Shown here piece after piece: positions 15,807 to 28,084 of a stretch of DNA of 64,000 bases. Each line of letters starts with the position of its first letter. Positions within the stretch are counted from its first letter, which is position 1. The notes under the pieces were generated by a model, which worked only from the letters and a program-made list of their open reading frames with translations, was not told the origin of the DNA and made no database searches. A program made the translations under genes and the position numbers. Source of the DNA: Anabas testudineus (Eukaryota; Chordata; Actinopteri; Anabantiformes; Anabantidae); assembly GCF_900324465.2 (NCBI RefSeq), contig NC_046626.1, positions 7,709,459 through 7,773,458 on the forward strand, given 5' to 3'.

Positions 15807-18800
15807 TCACAGCAATATACACGTGCCAGATTTCTTGTCGTCATCAAAACCTCCTCCACCCTCTTTCCTGTTGGGATCATTGAGCTCGTCAAACAGTCCA
15901 GTGTCAATCATCTCCTGCTGCCACTGAATGGACACAGCGCCCGTGCTAAACTCCTTGAAGTATTTCTCGTCCTTGGCATCAAACTCAATTCCCTTGACGT
16001 CTGAGAACTCTGCGATGTCGCCGGTGTCCTTGGCATAGACAACATTGGGGCTGGGCGTCCACGGAGGATCCACCAGCCCGGCCTCCAAGCGGGGGAAGTT
16101 GATGCTCTTGAACCACACGTGCTTCCTGGGATCCTCCATGTTGTTCCTAATGAAGAGGCCAAAACAAACCTGTTTGTTAGAGTTCATTAAGGTGAAGGTT
16201 TTCTCAGCTTGTCCAGTTCACACCCGGCAGACTTGTTTTCTTAACAGCATGTGATTTGCTTATAGCTCTACACATACACAGTATAAGAACCTCTTACTTG
16301 AAGCCCAGGCGGTCCTCCATTTTCTTGGTAAGGAACTGCTGGATGATGTCCTTGGTGGGAGCATCAAAGCACTTGTGCTCCCACTTGGGCTCCTCACTGA
16401 TAATGCGCCTCTGCACCTCCTCTTTCTCCACCTTCTCCTTCTTGATCTCAGGGCCTTTGAAAGGTGTGTATCCAGCCACCATTTCATAAATACTGCAGCC
16501 CAGGGCCCACCAGTCCACCGATGTCCTGTAGGGAGTTTTATTCAGGAGCTCTGGAGCCATGTATGCTCCAGTACCAGCCTTTGGGAGAGAGAGACATGTC
16601 AGATGGAGTAGAAGGAAATAGGAAAGCGTTAGAGGAGCAATGAGACAGGATGAATCCAATGTAAATACTGGTTCATAAACAAATGCAGCAGAGAACAAGA
16701 TAAGGTTCTTGCAGAAGAGGAACTTAACTAACCTTGAGAACCCACATAACCACCAAAATCTGAAAAGCTTACAAGGGTTTCCAAAACACTCCTGCCCACT
16801 CTCTCCCTGCTGCTCTGCATCGCCCTCATCATTTCTCCCTCCCTCTCCCTGTACGACCTCACCTGCAGCCTCGGACCAGGAGCTTAATCCTAATGCTAAG
16901 CCTACTACCTGTCAAGAGTTATGTGTCTCTACACACTGACACACACTGAGTTGTCCAGCATCTTATATAAAGGGTGGCCATTTCTGGATGGTGTAGCTGC
17001 CAAAAGAAATACGTAAGAGCCAGACGACACATAGCCATGCCACCAATGTATAATTAATGTGCACACACACGGCACACTGGCACAGAGCCCAGAGCACTTG
17101 TTAGTCCTGAAGAAACCCTGCTGCTAAAACCTTTTTCAGGTGATCCGTTGGTTAGTACAGATAAGGTGTTATATGGTATGAGAACTCCGGGTTGCCATGT
17201 CCTTTGCAGCCACTTCGATATAGTAACACCTCAAAGACCAGTATGTAGTAGGACTATTAACTGAAAGGACACTATAAACCTTCTGTACTGATTCAGGTAT
17301 TGAACACATCATGACTTAACAAGTTCTAACAACTGCCACTGTTAAGGTCATTAAAATACATGGACTTTTTACTCACTGTGATCGATCTGTCATTTACTCT
17401 GATAAATGTGACACAGCTCGGCTCTTGGATAGAACTTTCTGACTGATTGGTGACACCATGATGCTGCACCTTCACTGACCACTGGCTTTCAAAACTCCTT
17501 CACCTTGATACGCATTTCACTATTACTTATAAGGCTAAATCTATCAAGATGTCCTGTACCATTTTTAACTTCTGCTTTAATAATCAGATAACTTTAATGT
17601 AACAAACTAAAAGCATGAATCTAAATGACTCCTTTCGTATGTCATGCCAGGAACAGTCCTCTATTTATTTTTCACTGGAGTTAAAGTCACATTGTTTGCA
17701 AACTAACATGTTTAAACATATTGAATTTAAGTTTTTACCTGGATCTGTCAATCCAATCAGGGACAGACTTGTGTAATGCCCACTAAGCAGATTAGGGGAC
17801 CAAAGCCAGCCTTGCCTGTAGGCGGTTACCCCAGTCACTTTGGCTGGCTGAGGAGCATCAGAGTACTGGATAATGAGCTTACTGGACTTTCATAGAGCTG
17901 AGAGCTTACTCTTTGCTACTGCAAGTAAGTCCTGAAGAAACCATGTTGCAAAATTAGTTAGTGCGGTTAGGTTAGTAAGTACAGGTTTTATATAATTAAA
18001 ACAATAATGGTGGTGGTCATGTCACATACTGTAATTCATTTGTTTGTAAGGACCTAGCTCATGAAGCTGGGTGCATGATTTGACAGGTGATCATCATGTT
18101 GTGTCACACTGGCATCCTTTTCTTTTACATATTGTCTAGAGATCCTCAGTTACATTCCCACAGTGCATCTAATCACTGGATATCTGTATTATTGTTTCTC
18201 ATCAGAAGAAGAAGAAATACAGGCTGCAGGTTTTGTAAAGTCTGTGTTAAGACGCTGCATCAGAACTACGTCAAAATAACACCTCTACAGAAATGATTAA
18301 GTCTCTGCTAAAGGGTCACTGAAGACCACTACATTAACAAGTGCTGGACCTTCAAAGCCTGTAACATGGCTCCTGAACAAAACAGTGCTATGTAAAATGC
18401 CAGGTTATAATTTCACTGCTAAAAGATCTAATTCATTATGTAATGGATAATGGAGACCTTATTGCACAGATCTTTAAGCAATCGAGTAATCCCCATCCGG
18501 ATTTGAAGTGAAAACCCAGTCTGAAGATTCACAGCCTGTGCAAGTAGTCCAAGTTTAAGTTTTAGCTCCAATAAAAGTGAAAACAGACAGACTGGAGAGA
18601 AGATGTGGTACCACCCGTTACTTTTGTTCTGTAAACCTTTAAACATCAGCTACATGACAAAGTCAGGAGAGAGAGGAAATTATTATCATTCCCTGCTGTC
18701 ATCATTCAGCTTGGTGCTCCTCATGTTGGCAATATGCTAACATGGTTGAGTTTGGAAACTCTGTATTCATCTTCACAAGTGAGGTGAATTGCATTTTACC

Positions 18801-21217
18801 ACGTTGTAATTCTTGTGTGTATGTACACACTCTACTCACCATCTGGGTGACAGTCTTCTCTGGAGGAATCTCTATGGCCAGACCCAGATCTGAAAGTCGG
18901 CACTGGCCTTGACTATCCAGCAGCACGTTCTCTGGCTTCATATCACGGTATATGATATTCATTTCATGCAGATGCAGAATGCCGGTGGCAATCTGTGCTG
19001 TGTAGTGGATGATGCGCTTCATCTCAATGCCCTTGTCTACACCCTTGCCATCGTATCCTATGTTGTAAATGTGATACTTGAGGTCTCCTCCGTTCATCAG
19101 GGTCATGACAAGGCACAGGTGAGTCTTACTGTCATAAGCATATGCCAAGTTGACCAGAAACAGGCTGTTAACCTTCTCCAGGATCTTCTTCTCCAACAGG
19201 GCCATCTTCTGACCACCCTTCTTCTTCAGTCGCTTTTTACATAACTTCTTGCAGGCATACATCTGGCCTGTGTTCTTCACCTGAACAGCACATACCTGGA
19301 AAAACACAAATAATCAGTTTAAGATAATTTGTTGTTTAATCCGTGTCCATTCAGTTCTTGGTTTTGATTAGTTAGTACAGATTTCCCACAGAAACCAGAC
19401 CTCAGCAGCCCAGTACCTGTCCTCTATTTTAAAGTGTAATTGGAACGATAGATCTTAGGAAAAGGAGACCCAGCTGTGTCTTGGTACCCCATTTGACATC
19501 TATCTCACTCATATCTTTAACTACATATTCACCTAATATTCACCTAAGTATCATCCCTTTTACACAGACAAAGACTACTGTTTGTACACTGCAGGCTGGT
19601 CCAGTGTCAAAACATGACTGGGGGAACTCAAATAACTTTTATCAAGTAAAAATATTTGATTTACTATTTAACTCTCAATGACTCTAGGTGCTGCTTTAAA
19701 ATAAAACTCACAACAGATTCAGCCTTCACTATGGTTAAAATCCTATTTTAGTACAAACATTACTGCTTTGTTTGAATTGTTTTAGATTTCTCAATGTTCT
19801 ATGTGTCTTGTAAAACTTTTACCTCTTATGTGGCTTCCATCTTCAGGCTTGAGAGGCTTAATCACACTTGTTGCTAAAAGCCTAATTGAGTAGTGGGGCC
19901 CCTCAAGGATCAATTGTCAGACCCTGATTGTTTTATAATTCACATCAGTGACACCATCTGATAGAGTGGCCTCTATCAGCCTGAGTCACGTCAAGATAAA
20001 AATAAGCTTTAGATTTTTTTTATGCCCATACTTTTTATCATTACATACTCACTGCTCTTTTCTATTTCTGCAATCAACGCAGTGATACAGAAATGTTTTT
20101 TGAGTCTTTTTATTTACATATCTTTTTTTCCTTGCCTTTGTAGTGTCTGGATTGTCATTTTCTGGTTTAAAAGGTGACCTTGACCTTAAGACAAAGATGT
20201 ATTTGCATTTTTCAGGATTTGCTCAAAAATCACTTCTTTCTGCATTATTTTATTTTGTGAAATATAAACCATGATATTCTGAAAAATGTCACATATGTCT
20301 GTATACAACATAACTTAATGGTCAAACTGACACAAGATATTTTCCTGACATTTATGTAATGTAATCTCTTGTCCTAGATTGGACCTAGTGGACCATAGCA
20401 GCATCATTACAGCTCCAAGATATGTTGAATGTTATCTTGCAATTTTAGCATAAACTATAGAAACTATTGAGGTAATGCACCTTTTCTGCACTTACAACAC
20501 ATCGATTAACAACAATTAGACAAAGTGGTAAAAGATAATAGTTTGCCATAATTATACATGTGCCAACAGATTTTACCAAAACTATTATAAAATAATATGC
20601 AGATGTGTTTGTATGCTTACCTCTCCAAATCCTCCTTTTCCCAAAGTTCTGAACTCATAGAAGTATTTGTCACTAATGGGCTGTCTCTCGTACTCTTTCC
20701 ACTGGAGGTATTTATCAAACAATGGGCTGGCCTGGTAATCGGTGAAAGGTTTGCCTTTTAGAAATTCTCTTACACCTTCCTGGACTTTGTTTTTCATCAC
20801 CTCTTCAAAGTTGGCATCTGTCACAGACTTGCATTTGTCAGCAATGTCTCCAGTAAGAAAGGACAGGAAGTTCTTGGAGTCAGCCTTGCAATATGTGTTG
20901 ATGATGTTTTGGCGTGCCTTGTCTTTTGCTGCACCTTCAGCCAGGTCCCAGTCGTACAGCTCATCCAGGAAAGTAGCAGCAAGCTTAAACTCAGCAGTGT
21001 TTGACAGAAACTCACGAAAAAGCTTTTTGCCAATGGGCTGCCTTTCACAAAGCAATGTAAAGTCCTTCTCAATGGAAGCTCGTACTGCAGCACATTCCTC
21101 AGGCTTGGGAAGGGACAAGCTGCGACGACGCTTTTTCATCTCCTTGTCATCGCCACCCTGGGCTTTTAGGTAGGCCGTGTTGGCCACCAGGTTGTCCAGT
21201 GCCCCCATGTCACACAT
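15807..21217 (-). CDS. grk7: G protein-coupled receptor kinase 7 (cone opsin kinase)
   Basis: Ser/Thr kinase of cone photoreceptors that phosphorylates light-activated cone opsins to shut off the response. Four exons join in phase on the minus strand: 21217-20621, 19295-18840, 16578-16298 and 16146-15807. They encode 557 residues (human 553). The start [10 protein letters not shown] aligns with human [10 protein letters not shown]. The order is RGS-homology domain (about 50-170), kinase domain opening at [14 protein letters not shown], catalytic loop YRDMKPENV, the DLG triplet typical of GRKs, then TGAYMAPE and the AGC C-tail. RRRSLSLP (Ser33) matches the PKA site known in GRK7. The protein ends in CILL, a CaaX box whose final Leu predicts geranylgeranylation. 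Teleosts have grk7a and grk7b; I cannot tell which this is. Intron 1 holds a LINE relic and intron 3 a diverged repeat pair. Confidence 0.95.
17101..17984. repeat. Diverged repeat pair inside grk7 intron 3
   Basis: A stretch at 17101-17162 and one at 17927-17984 share GTCCTGAAGAAACC, then TG.TGC.AAA, and later a GGTTAGTA-type word followed by ACAG. They are direct copies about 825 bases apart with many differences. They may be two copies of an unnamed old repeat or an old local duplication. Confidence 0.5.
19880..19965 (+). mobile_element. Decayed LINE reverse-transcriptase fragment in grk7 intron 1
   Basis: Read in frame from 19895, the sequence gives [10 protein letters not shown], a stop, then LFYNSH. 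This is a worn copy of the reverse-transcriptase box G(V/A)PQGS(V/I)LGPLLF found in non-LTR retrotransposons such as L2, Rex and CR1 types. No other part of the element is recognisable nearby. It is antisense to grk7. Confidence 0.5.
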
Positions 21218-23639
21218 CTTGGCAGCTGTAAGTGGCTGTCCCTTCTAACTGACTGGGTTCTTCAGCGACTGCCCAAGGATAGCCTCTAAAATCAGTGTGA
21301 TGGCTCTCAGAACGTGTGTGTCTGTGGGAGTAATATTTGCTCCAAAGCCAGCGTGCAAATGAGCTTCTTCACCCAGTCTACCTGCAAACCTAAGACACAC
21401 TGACACACCCAGTAATTACTCATTTAGAATTAAATACCAGGGAGGGATTTTGACTTAAGTATCTTTGTGTGGACTATTCAAGGATGCTGTGCACGGAAAG
21501 GGAATCGTAAGCGGGCTCTGTCCTAAGAGGCTTTGTAGCCCTTTATATTTGTTCATGGTGTTCCACAGTCCAAACAGTAAAGTTTGGTTGGATAATTATA
21601 TGTGTTAATATAGAGCATGGTAAGAAAAAATTGTGTTTGCAGCCTTAATATAATTACTGATGAAAGATTGGTTCTAAGCCATGGTTCTAAGATCTGGCAC
21701 AATAACCCATCACATCATTTTCCTCTCTTTCCTCAGTAGAGCAGGTACAGAGAGTTTACTCTTAATCTGTCTGCTTCTTTTTCTGTCTTCATGCTCTTTC
21801 ATTCTTATACATTACCTTGATTTATCAATGACCAAAAAGAACATTGCAACATTATTATTTTTGTCATCATAAAATCCACCTGTAATGTAAAAATGATCCA
21901 TGTAATTAAAAAAAAAAAAACATTTAACACATCACTGAACAGATTAAATGCACAGATTAACAGTCATGCAGAATTGAGTTATCTAAACTCATTCATGGCA
22001 TGTGGAGCTCCACATGACAGTAATGCAAGTGATTAGAAAACTTGTGCAGTGTTGAGTGGGTGCAAGACAACAATAGCTGGGTTATAATACAACAAGATTT
22101 CTGTTTCTTTATAAAAGTTGCCTAAACTTAGCATAACCAAAGAACCACAGGCCAATAATTTCCCCCCTTCTCAGTGTACACAACTTTTAAATACCGGGTA
22201 GCTATTGACTGTTAAAGCCAAGCATCAACACAGAGGATCAGATAAATCTGGCCGCCGCTGCACCTATCTAATAGTTAATTAGAAGACCTGAGGAATATCA
22301 TGTGACAAAACTGAGGTTAAACCAGGGACCTCTGACATAGTACCTGATACTTAACAGTGAGAGGAGAGGAAATATTTTAGGAAACTTAGGTTTTGCGCTA
22401 GCTTTGTGATTCAGCTAAAACATAAATTTTTATATTAATCTACTGTTTAATATTACAATTCTGGTATTAGACAAATACTGTGTGTGTTATATGCATTAAG
22501 TCCTTCACAGTTGCAGCACCTCATTTAAATCAGAGGTGTTGTTAATCCATGTACATGCAATATGATCAAATTATATTTGTTGCTTAAGCCTATAACTATC
22601 TACTACACTAATGTTATTGTAGGCTAATTTAGTACAGTAAACACAGGATAATATTAGATAATCCTATCTCAAATGGTCACAAGCTGTGAGGGCTTTAACT
22701 GCAGTCAGAGAGCTCCAGACTCAGACATCTCGACGTACAAAAGGCCAGGAATATCAAATATGTTGATTGTAAGTCATGTCTTAAATGGATCATAGTCAGC
22801 AAAGCACTTAAGCCTCCTGAGTGGATGAAAAGAGCACAAAGGTTTCATCTTTTACCAGGTCAGGGAGTGCAGAGAAAGGTAAGCTGAGAGCTCACACGTC
22901 ACTCTCTGGGTTTCCCATTCACTACGGCGGATCACTGCGGAGCTGTGAAACTCTTGCTGAGGGACCATCACAACGCAATGTACTCCTTCAGCAACATCCA
23001 AGGCCTTGAACAAATTCTTTAAAAAATTGAATTACTGTAAGTGACACAGTGGTGACAAGAGACATTAGTGGGGATACAGAGAAATCATACAGAGACACAT
23101 TTTATTCATAAGATAAATGTCTATCTATTGGTATTGTTCTATTATTCGACTTTTGTGATTAAGATGTTTGATCTTTGAACAGCCTGCTTCTTTAACTTTG
23201 GGAGGATTAACCTGTCCTGAGTAAAGGTTAAGTTGAGCAGAGCATTCTCATCCTATCTCCCACATGGTCCACTATGTGGTCTTTACGTGGTCTGGCTGCA
23301 TCCTATTATGGCCTCTCTCAAGCTTTCAGTGGATTGTAGGTATTACACCCAAGAGTAGGGAAGGAAAATAGAAAAAGGTGGAAGGACAATAAACAACGAC
23401 TTTGCTAGGAATACTTACAAATGAAATATACAGCACCAGCTAAAACACAAAAGCAGTCTGATGTAGGACCCACACGGCCACTTCTTCTTTTTTCTCAATC
23501 AGCACCAAGAGAAATATGTTCATCTGTAGCTTTAAATGGGACTAGAGAGGAAATTAAACAACTAAACAAGTAGAATCCCTCTTTCTTTTTTTCCTAATAC
23601 AGTATGTAAAGTTTATAGTGTAATGAGGAAATAAGTTAT

Positions 23640-24150
23640 GATTTGTGTTGTATTTGGCAGATTCTTAAGGATTTCAGCTTTTCTTCAATTGTGCTTTTAA
23701 AAAAAAAAAACATAGAACATAACACCTTTTGTTGCAGATCATCCAAAATTTAAGTAAAAGTATTGGAACCTGTGACTGAACTACAACTAAACCTTGGATA
23801 TAATCTCCTGAGATTCCAAAAAAGATAAATGAACATGAAAAAGAGAAAGCTATCATTTTGAATCCGAGAAAGGAGGAAATATCTGTCAGAGGAAAACAAA
23901 ATCTGCGAAAAATAGCCAGGCCAACTATTTGGAATGGCAACTTGCACAGAACAGGTCAACCAAGGAAAAGAGCAACAGCTGAAGACAGAAGCATTGCGAG
24001 AGCTGTGTAGAAAAGCCCCAACAATCAGTGCCTCCTCATGGTAGGGGTGAAAGTATCACAATCCACCATCCAGGAAGACTTCATGAGCAGACATATAGAG
24101 ACCATATCACAAGATGCTAAATCTTCAACAACTGTAAGAATTGAAAAGCA
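23640..24150 (+). mobile_element. Decayed Tc1/mariner-type transposon
   Basis: The stretch translates in part to GVKVSQSTIQEDF, matching a fish Tc1 transposase segment usually read as AGVKVSQSTIRRRL. DNA from about 23955 also matches the segment just before it, where a typical copy reads 'gacagaa...gtgagagctgtgaagaaaaa'. No clear terminal repeats were found, the C-terminal catalytic part is missing and the frame is broken. Limits are approximate. Confidence 0.65.
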
Positions 24151-24918
24151 ACAGAGCTATTTAAATATATTTAAATGTGGGAATTGTTCTGCTTGCACAT
24201 ATGATCATTACAGTAGCAGATTAAGTGCCAATAACTGTTTAGTTTAACTTTGTGAAACTACAAGACCTCAACCCTCATTTTACAAGGGACTGCAACAGCT
24301 AAGGGATGAGATTGGGTTCACATGAAAAAGGACATTGTCTACACCTGGTTGACTAAAATTAAACAGTCAACAGTGAGGGACTGGCAGGCCTGAGAGTCAG
24401 CGACTTAAGTAACTGAAGATTTGAAAGCTTGAGTGGAGCAACAGATAATGGACAATGATCTCCACTTCTCCCTCTGCAATCAGTCATCTCCCTGACAAGA
24501 CTCAAGATGCCCTCTGGACACAAGCCAAAGCCAAAAAAGTCCCTTTAAGGACATACAGTGCAGGCCAGTAGCACAGGAGGCTGCTACTCACTGCTGGCTA
24601 ATCTCTGTCATTATGTCAAAGTTAAGTTCTTGGTGTTCATCTCAGCTACGAAAAGCAGGTGTGAGAAACCTGTTTACATCTTTAATCAGTGCCTTTCTGT
24701 CAGTTTTCAAAATACAATTCAATTTATGAGATTCTAATTTTGCTTTCAGCTTTAAAATCTCATCAAAGACAGAGAAACTTACTTCAACTTATCATGGATG
24801 CAGATACTTACAGCATACAATCATAAAGCAAAGCAATACAAACAGAAAGGCACAAAGTAATGCTTCTGATAATGTGAGTACAAGATGAGCAGACTGAACC
24901 ATTAGCAGTAGCAAATTG

Positions 24919-24931
24919 TGCCCCCTAGTGG
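24919..24931 (-). promoter_or_regulatory. CTCF-like motif
   Basis: On the minus strand this reads CCACTAGGGGGCA, nearly a textbook CTCF core. It sits in the spacer that separates photoreceptor-specific grk7 from the broadly expressed fbxo36-septin2 block, a fitting place for a domain boundary. The position argument is inference. Confidence 0.5.
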
Positions 24932-25680
24932 ACTGTATTTTCTGTGTTCAACATTTAATTCACAGAGGCAGTCTTCTAGGAATCCAGATCACATGTAATT
25001 GTAACTGATCCACTTGTCAAGTACGAATATCAGTTACAGCACTGACCTGGTGAACAAATGTGAAAATGAGAAGACGGATCAGTAAAAGGGTCAAAGTCAG
25101 ACTAGTCAAATGCCACTCCACAGAATAACTGTGGATAGAAGGCTGATTGGTACCAATGATTCCCAATCTATTCATTAATTTCCCTGACCTGTGAATCTGC
25201 ATATTGACTCTTTTCTTAATGAACTGTTCCAGCTTAACTACGAAACACCTGTCAAATGCAACACAAGCAGTAACCCTACAAGTATTTCCTCATTACAATA
25301 TGTACTGTGCATACTGTATTAGTTACATGTTGCCTTACAATTAAAGTATAATACTGACTACAATGCAATATAATTTTTTATAATAATAAACATTTTATTT
25401 TATTTTATTTTTTACATAACATTCAGATATTCGATAAACAACTCATTTTAAAGTGAGCCCTGTCCATGAATACAACATACAGTACTTCATATTCAAGGGA
25501 TGTATGTGTCATACATGTCAATATAACAGTAAGACTGAAACACTGACTTGCACTGCAGCATTTGATAAAAGGTTTAACTCAGTGTCTTGTTTGGCTCTCT
25601 CAGTGAAGTGTCTTAACATCAGACACTTCACTGCTCTGTATCAACGTTTCCAATATACAGTTCTTTAACAGGTCCAATAG

Positions 25681-27133
25681 TTAGTCAGGCACAGGCAGAA
25701 TAGAATCAGAACTAGCCTCTGGTTCAGGGTTATGGTCAGGATCAAGATCACAGCAAGAGCTGGTGTCAAAGTCCGTACTGGTGTCAGCGCCAAGGCTTAG
25801 CTCAGAGATAATGCCAGTGTGAGAATCCTCCTCAGAGCCAGATGTCCCTAGGCTTTCATCAAGAGATTCCTCTGACTTTGTTTCTGAGTGAGAGACATGT
25901 CCTTCCTGTTGCCCCTCAGTCTTCTGCTTCCTGCGGCTGATCAGCTTCTGCAGCTGTAGCTTGCTGGTGAAGAAGATGCTGCGCCAGCCCACCTCAAGTG
26001 CCAGTGAAGCCACCTCAGACGAAACTGTGTTGCAGCGCTGCCGCACTGCCTGCTCCCAGAACTCCTCTGACCCACATAGCTTAGGAACAAAACATAAGAC
26101 ATAAGCAAAACGTAAGAACTGATGTTTTTTATATCAGGATACAGTAGCATATAATTTTAACAACATCTTAGTGTATATCTAGAACTCACCTGCCTGAACC
26201 TGCGTGATGTTCGTGCAAGCTGACCCACATCCTCTAGCTCTAGATAATTTATTATCCGCAGAAGTAAGGAGTCAGAGAGATGCTCCAGATAATCATAACA
26301 GCCTTGGCACAAAGCCTTGGTGTATTGCAAGATTTGACAGCCGAAAACCATACTGACATCTCCTGGGAAGAAACCCATTAGTTTAGCTTTCATTCATATT
26401 TAAGTACTTTGTTTGTCCTCACATACAATATCCACAAGACTAGAAATCAATTCTCAGACCTACAGTAATACACCTGATGAACTGTAAAACATGATTCCAT
26501 GTCTGTACAGGACTTAATGAAAAACCAAACCAAGGAACAGCTCACACCACCGACAGTTCATAGCTCTTTTAAGCACACTGGAAGACTGATGTGCTTAGTA
26601 AGTACTTACTCTGCAGTTCTGGGTCATCCAAGAAGTCCTGGTGAGACTCCTTCAGCTCCCCGGGTTTGGAGTTCCTGTCAACAATTCTAGGAGATATCTT
26701 CCACCATCTCCATATTACCTAATAATAATCATATAAATATGTCAAATTAATGAACACACGTAATGTTAGTTGTTCAGTTATCTTCAGATCGTGATGCAGT
26801 ACCAGCATAAAGTAATTAACATTTGCCCAAGTACTGTTTCAGATTACTTATCGTTACCGACTGTTATTTTTAGCATTTGGTAGAGTTTGCTAGTTTAAGC
26901 TAGCTTAGCTAACGGTAGCAAGTAGCATTTAGCTGAGATATATTACTACCTATAAACACCTTGCTAATCAGATAAGTACGAGTTTGTAGTTTTTAGCCAG
27001 CGTAAGCGCAGTTCTTATTAAAGGGATGAATACTTACATCTGACTTGGTGACAGATAAACTATAGAAATGATTGTTTGGCGGAGGACCCCGTCCAGAGAT
27101 TTCAAACAACGGATCTGTCAAAAGGGACGCCAT
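25681..27133 (-). CDS. fbxo36: F-box only protein 36
   Basis: Putative substrate-recognition subunit of an SCF (SKP1-CUL1-F-box) ubiquitin ligase; its substrates are not known to me. Four exons join in phase on the minus strand: 27133-27038, 26718-26610, 26362-26190 and 26079-25681. They encode 258 residues. The start MASLLTDPLFEI, the motif VIWRWWKISPR, the stretch KPGELKESHQDFL and the F-box (about 95-139, LEHLSDSLLLRIINYLELED) align well with human FBXO36. GWRSIFFTSKLQLQKLI closes the conserved part. Human FBXO36 is only about 188 residues; here the last exon adds about 70, rich in Ser, Glu and Asp, ending in ILPVPD. The first intron holds a GCTAAC word cluster. A decayed partial copy lies just upstream. 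Confidence 0.93.
26889..26933. promoter_or_regulatory. GCTAAC/GCTAGC word cluster, fbxo36 intron 1
   Basis: Words GCTAG, GCTAGC, TTAGCTAACGGTAGC and TTTAGCTGA are packed in 45 bases, about 200 bases downstream of the fbxo36 start codon. Similar clusters sit at the same relative place in five other genes of the window. Confidence 0.4.
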
Positions 27134-27520
27134 GTCCAAGTTGGTGCGTCGTCATGGAAACCGTTTCCCGGTAAGAGAAGTGGACCTGGTGACTGGAAAG
27201 AGGCTCTGAAGTAATAAATAATAAATAATAAGGAATAAAGGAATAAAATGAATATACAGATAAATCTGCGATATATAGAGCTGATACAGTGCGATAGAAG
27301 AGGCTCCAGCTTCAAGAGGTTTACTCATTTGATGCCAGGGTTACACCTGGTACCTCCAGAGCATCTCATGACTTTCAGGTTATACTGTACAATGCTCTCT
27401 AGGCCACAGTGTGCAAAAAGGTTTTAAACTCTGTTTTATGTGTATGTATTTACACGAAGACAAAATGTTAACCATTCTAACTTACACATGTTTTGTTTGC
27501 AGATCATCCTGTGAATCTCT

Positions 27521-27735
27521 GGAGCTCACTTGCCTGAAGCTGCTCTTGTTCACCCAGGCTGACCCACATCCTCTGGTTGTTACAAGACTAGAATTTTATT
27601 TTTAATATAGAGCAATATACATTAATTATTATAGTATGCATACTACAATAATACACAGATACAGTGCTAAATTCCTTGCTCTGCATTGTTCTTCCAAGAA
27701 GTCCTGGTGAGACTACTTCAGCTGGAGTTCCTCTA
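27521..27735 (-). pseudogene. Decayed partial duplicate of fbxo36 exons 3 and 2
   Basis: 27521-27602 matches the 3' part of fbxo36 exon 3 and its donor (real copy 26181-26255). They share GCTGACCCACATCCTCT exactly, plus CTCAC.TGCCTGAA. 27679-27735 matches exon 2 (real copy 26608-26680), sharing CCAAGAAGTCCTGGTGAGAC exactly, then CTTCAGCT and GGAGTTCCT. Order and strand are kept, but the intron and most of exon 3 are gone and the frame is lost. Because the intron-side sequence near the exon 3 donor is also similar, this looks like a genomic duplication and not a retrocopy. Confidence 0.75.
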
Positions 27736-28084
27736 AAACAGTAAAGGATTTATTTCACTATCTATACATCATCTTTCATGTTATTCACAAACAATTTTAT
27801 CCATTTTACAATTAAAATTAATCAGATCAGATTATTTTAAAGGAATTATGTACATTTTTGCATAGAGGCCTATAATTGATAATTGTCAGTCCTCTGCATC
27901 AGTCTCCTGGTATGGCTTCTATGGCTCTCAGTATAATAGTATATAATACTATATTTATAATAATATACAATAAGACTAATTGATTAAGACAAAACCCTTT
28001 TGCAATTGTGTTGCACAGCTGAGAACCATTGTACTAATGGTGCAAACAAGGGAGCATGGCATTATTTAGGTTAGTTTAGTATCT

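Larger units (their letters stand above)
21218..25680. other. Spacer between grk7 and fbxo36
   Basis: 21218 to about 21600 should hold the grk7 5' UTR and promoter; no TATA box stands out. 21600-23640 shows no gene or known repeat. 23640-24250 holds a Tc1 remnant. 24250-25370 shows nothing but a CTCF-like site at 24919. 25370-25680 is the likely fbxo36 3' UTR on the minus strand, with several AATAAA words (complement of the TTTATT run at 25390-25410). Confidence 0.55.
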
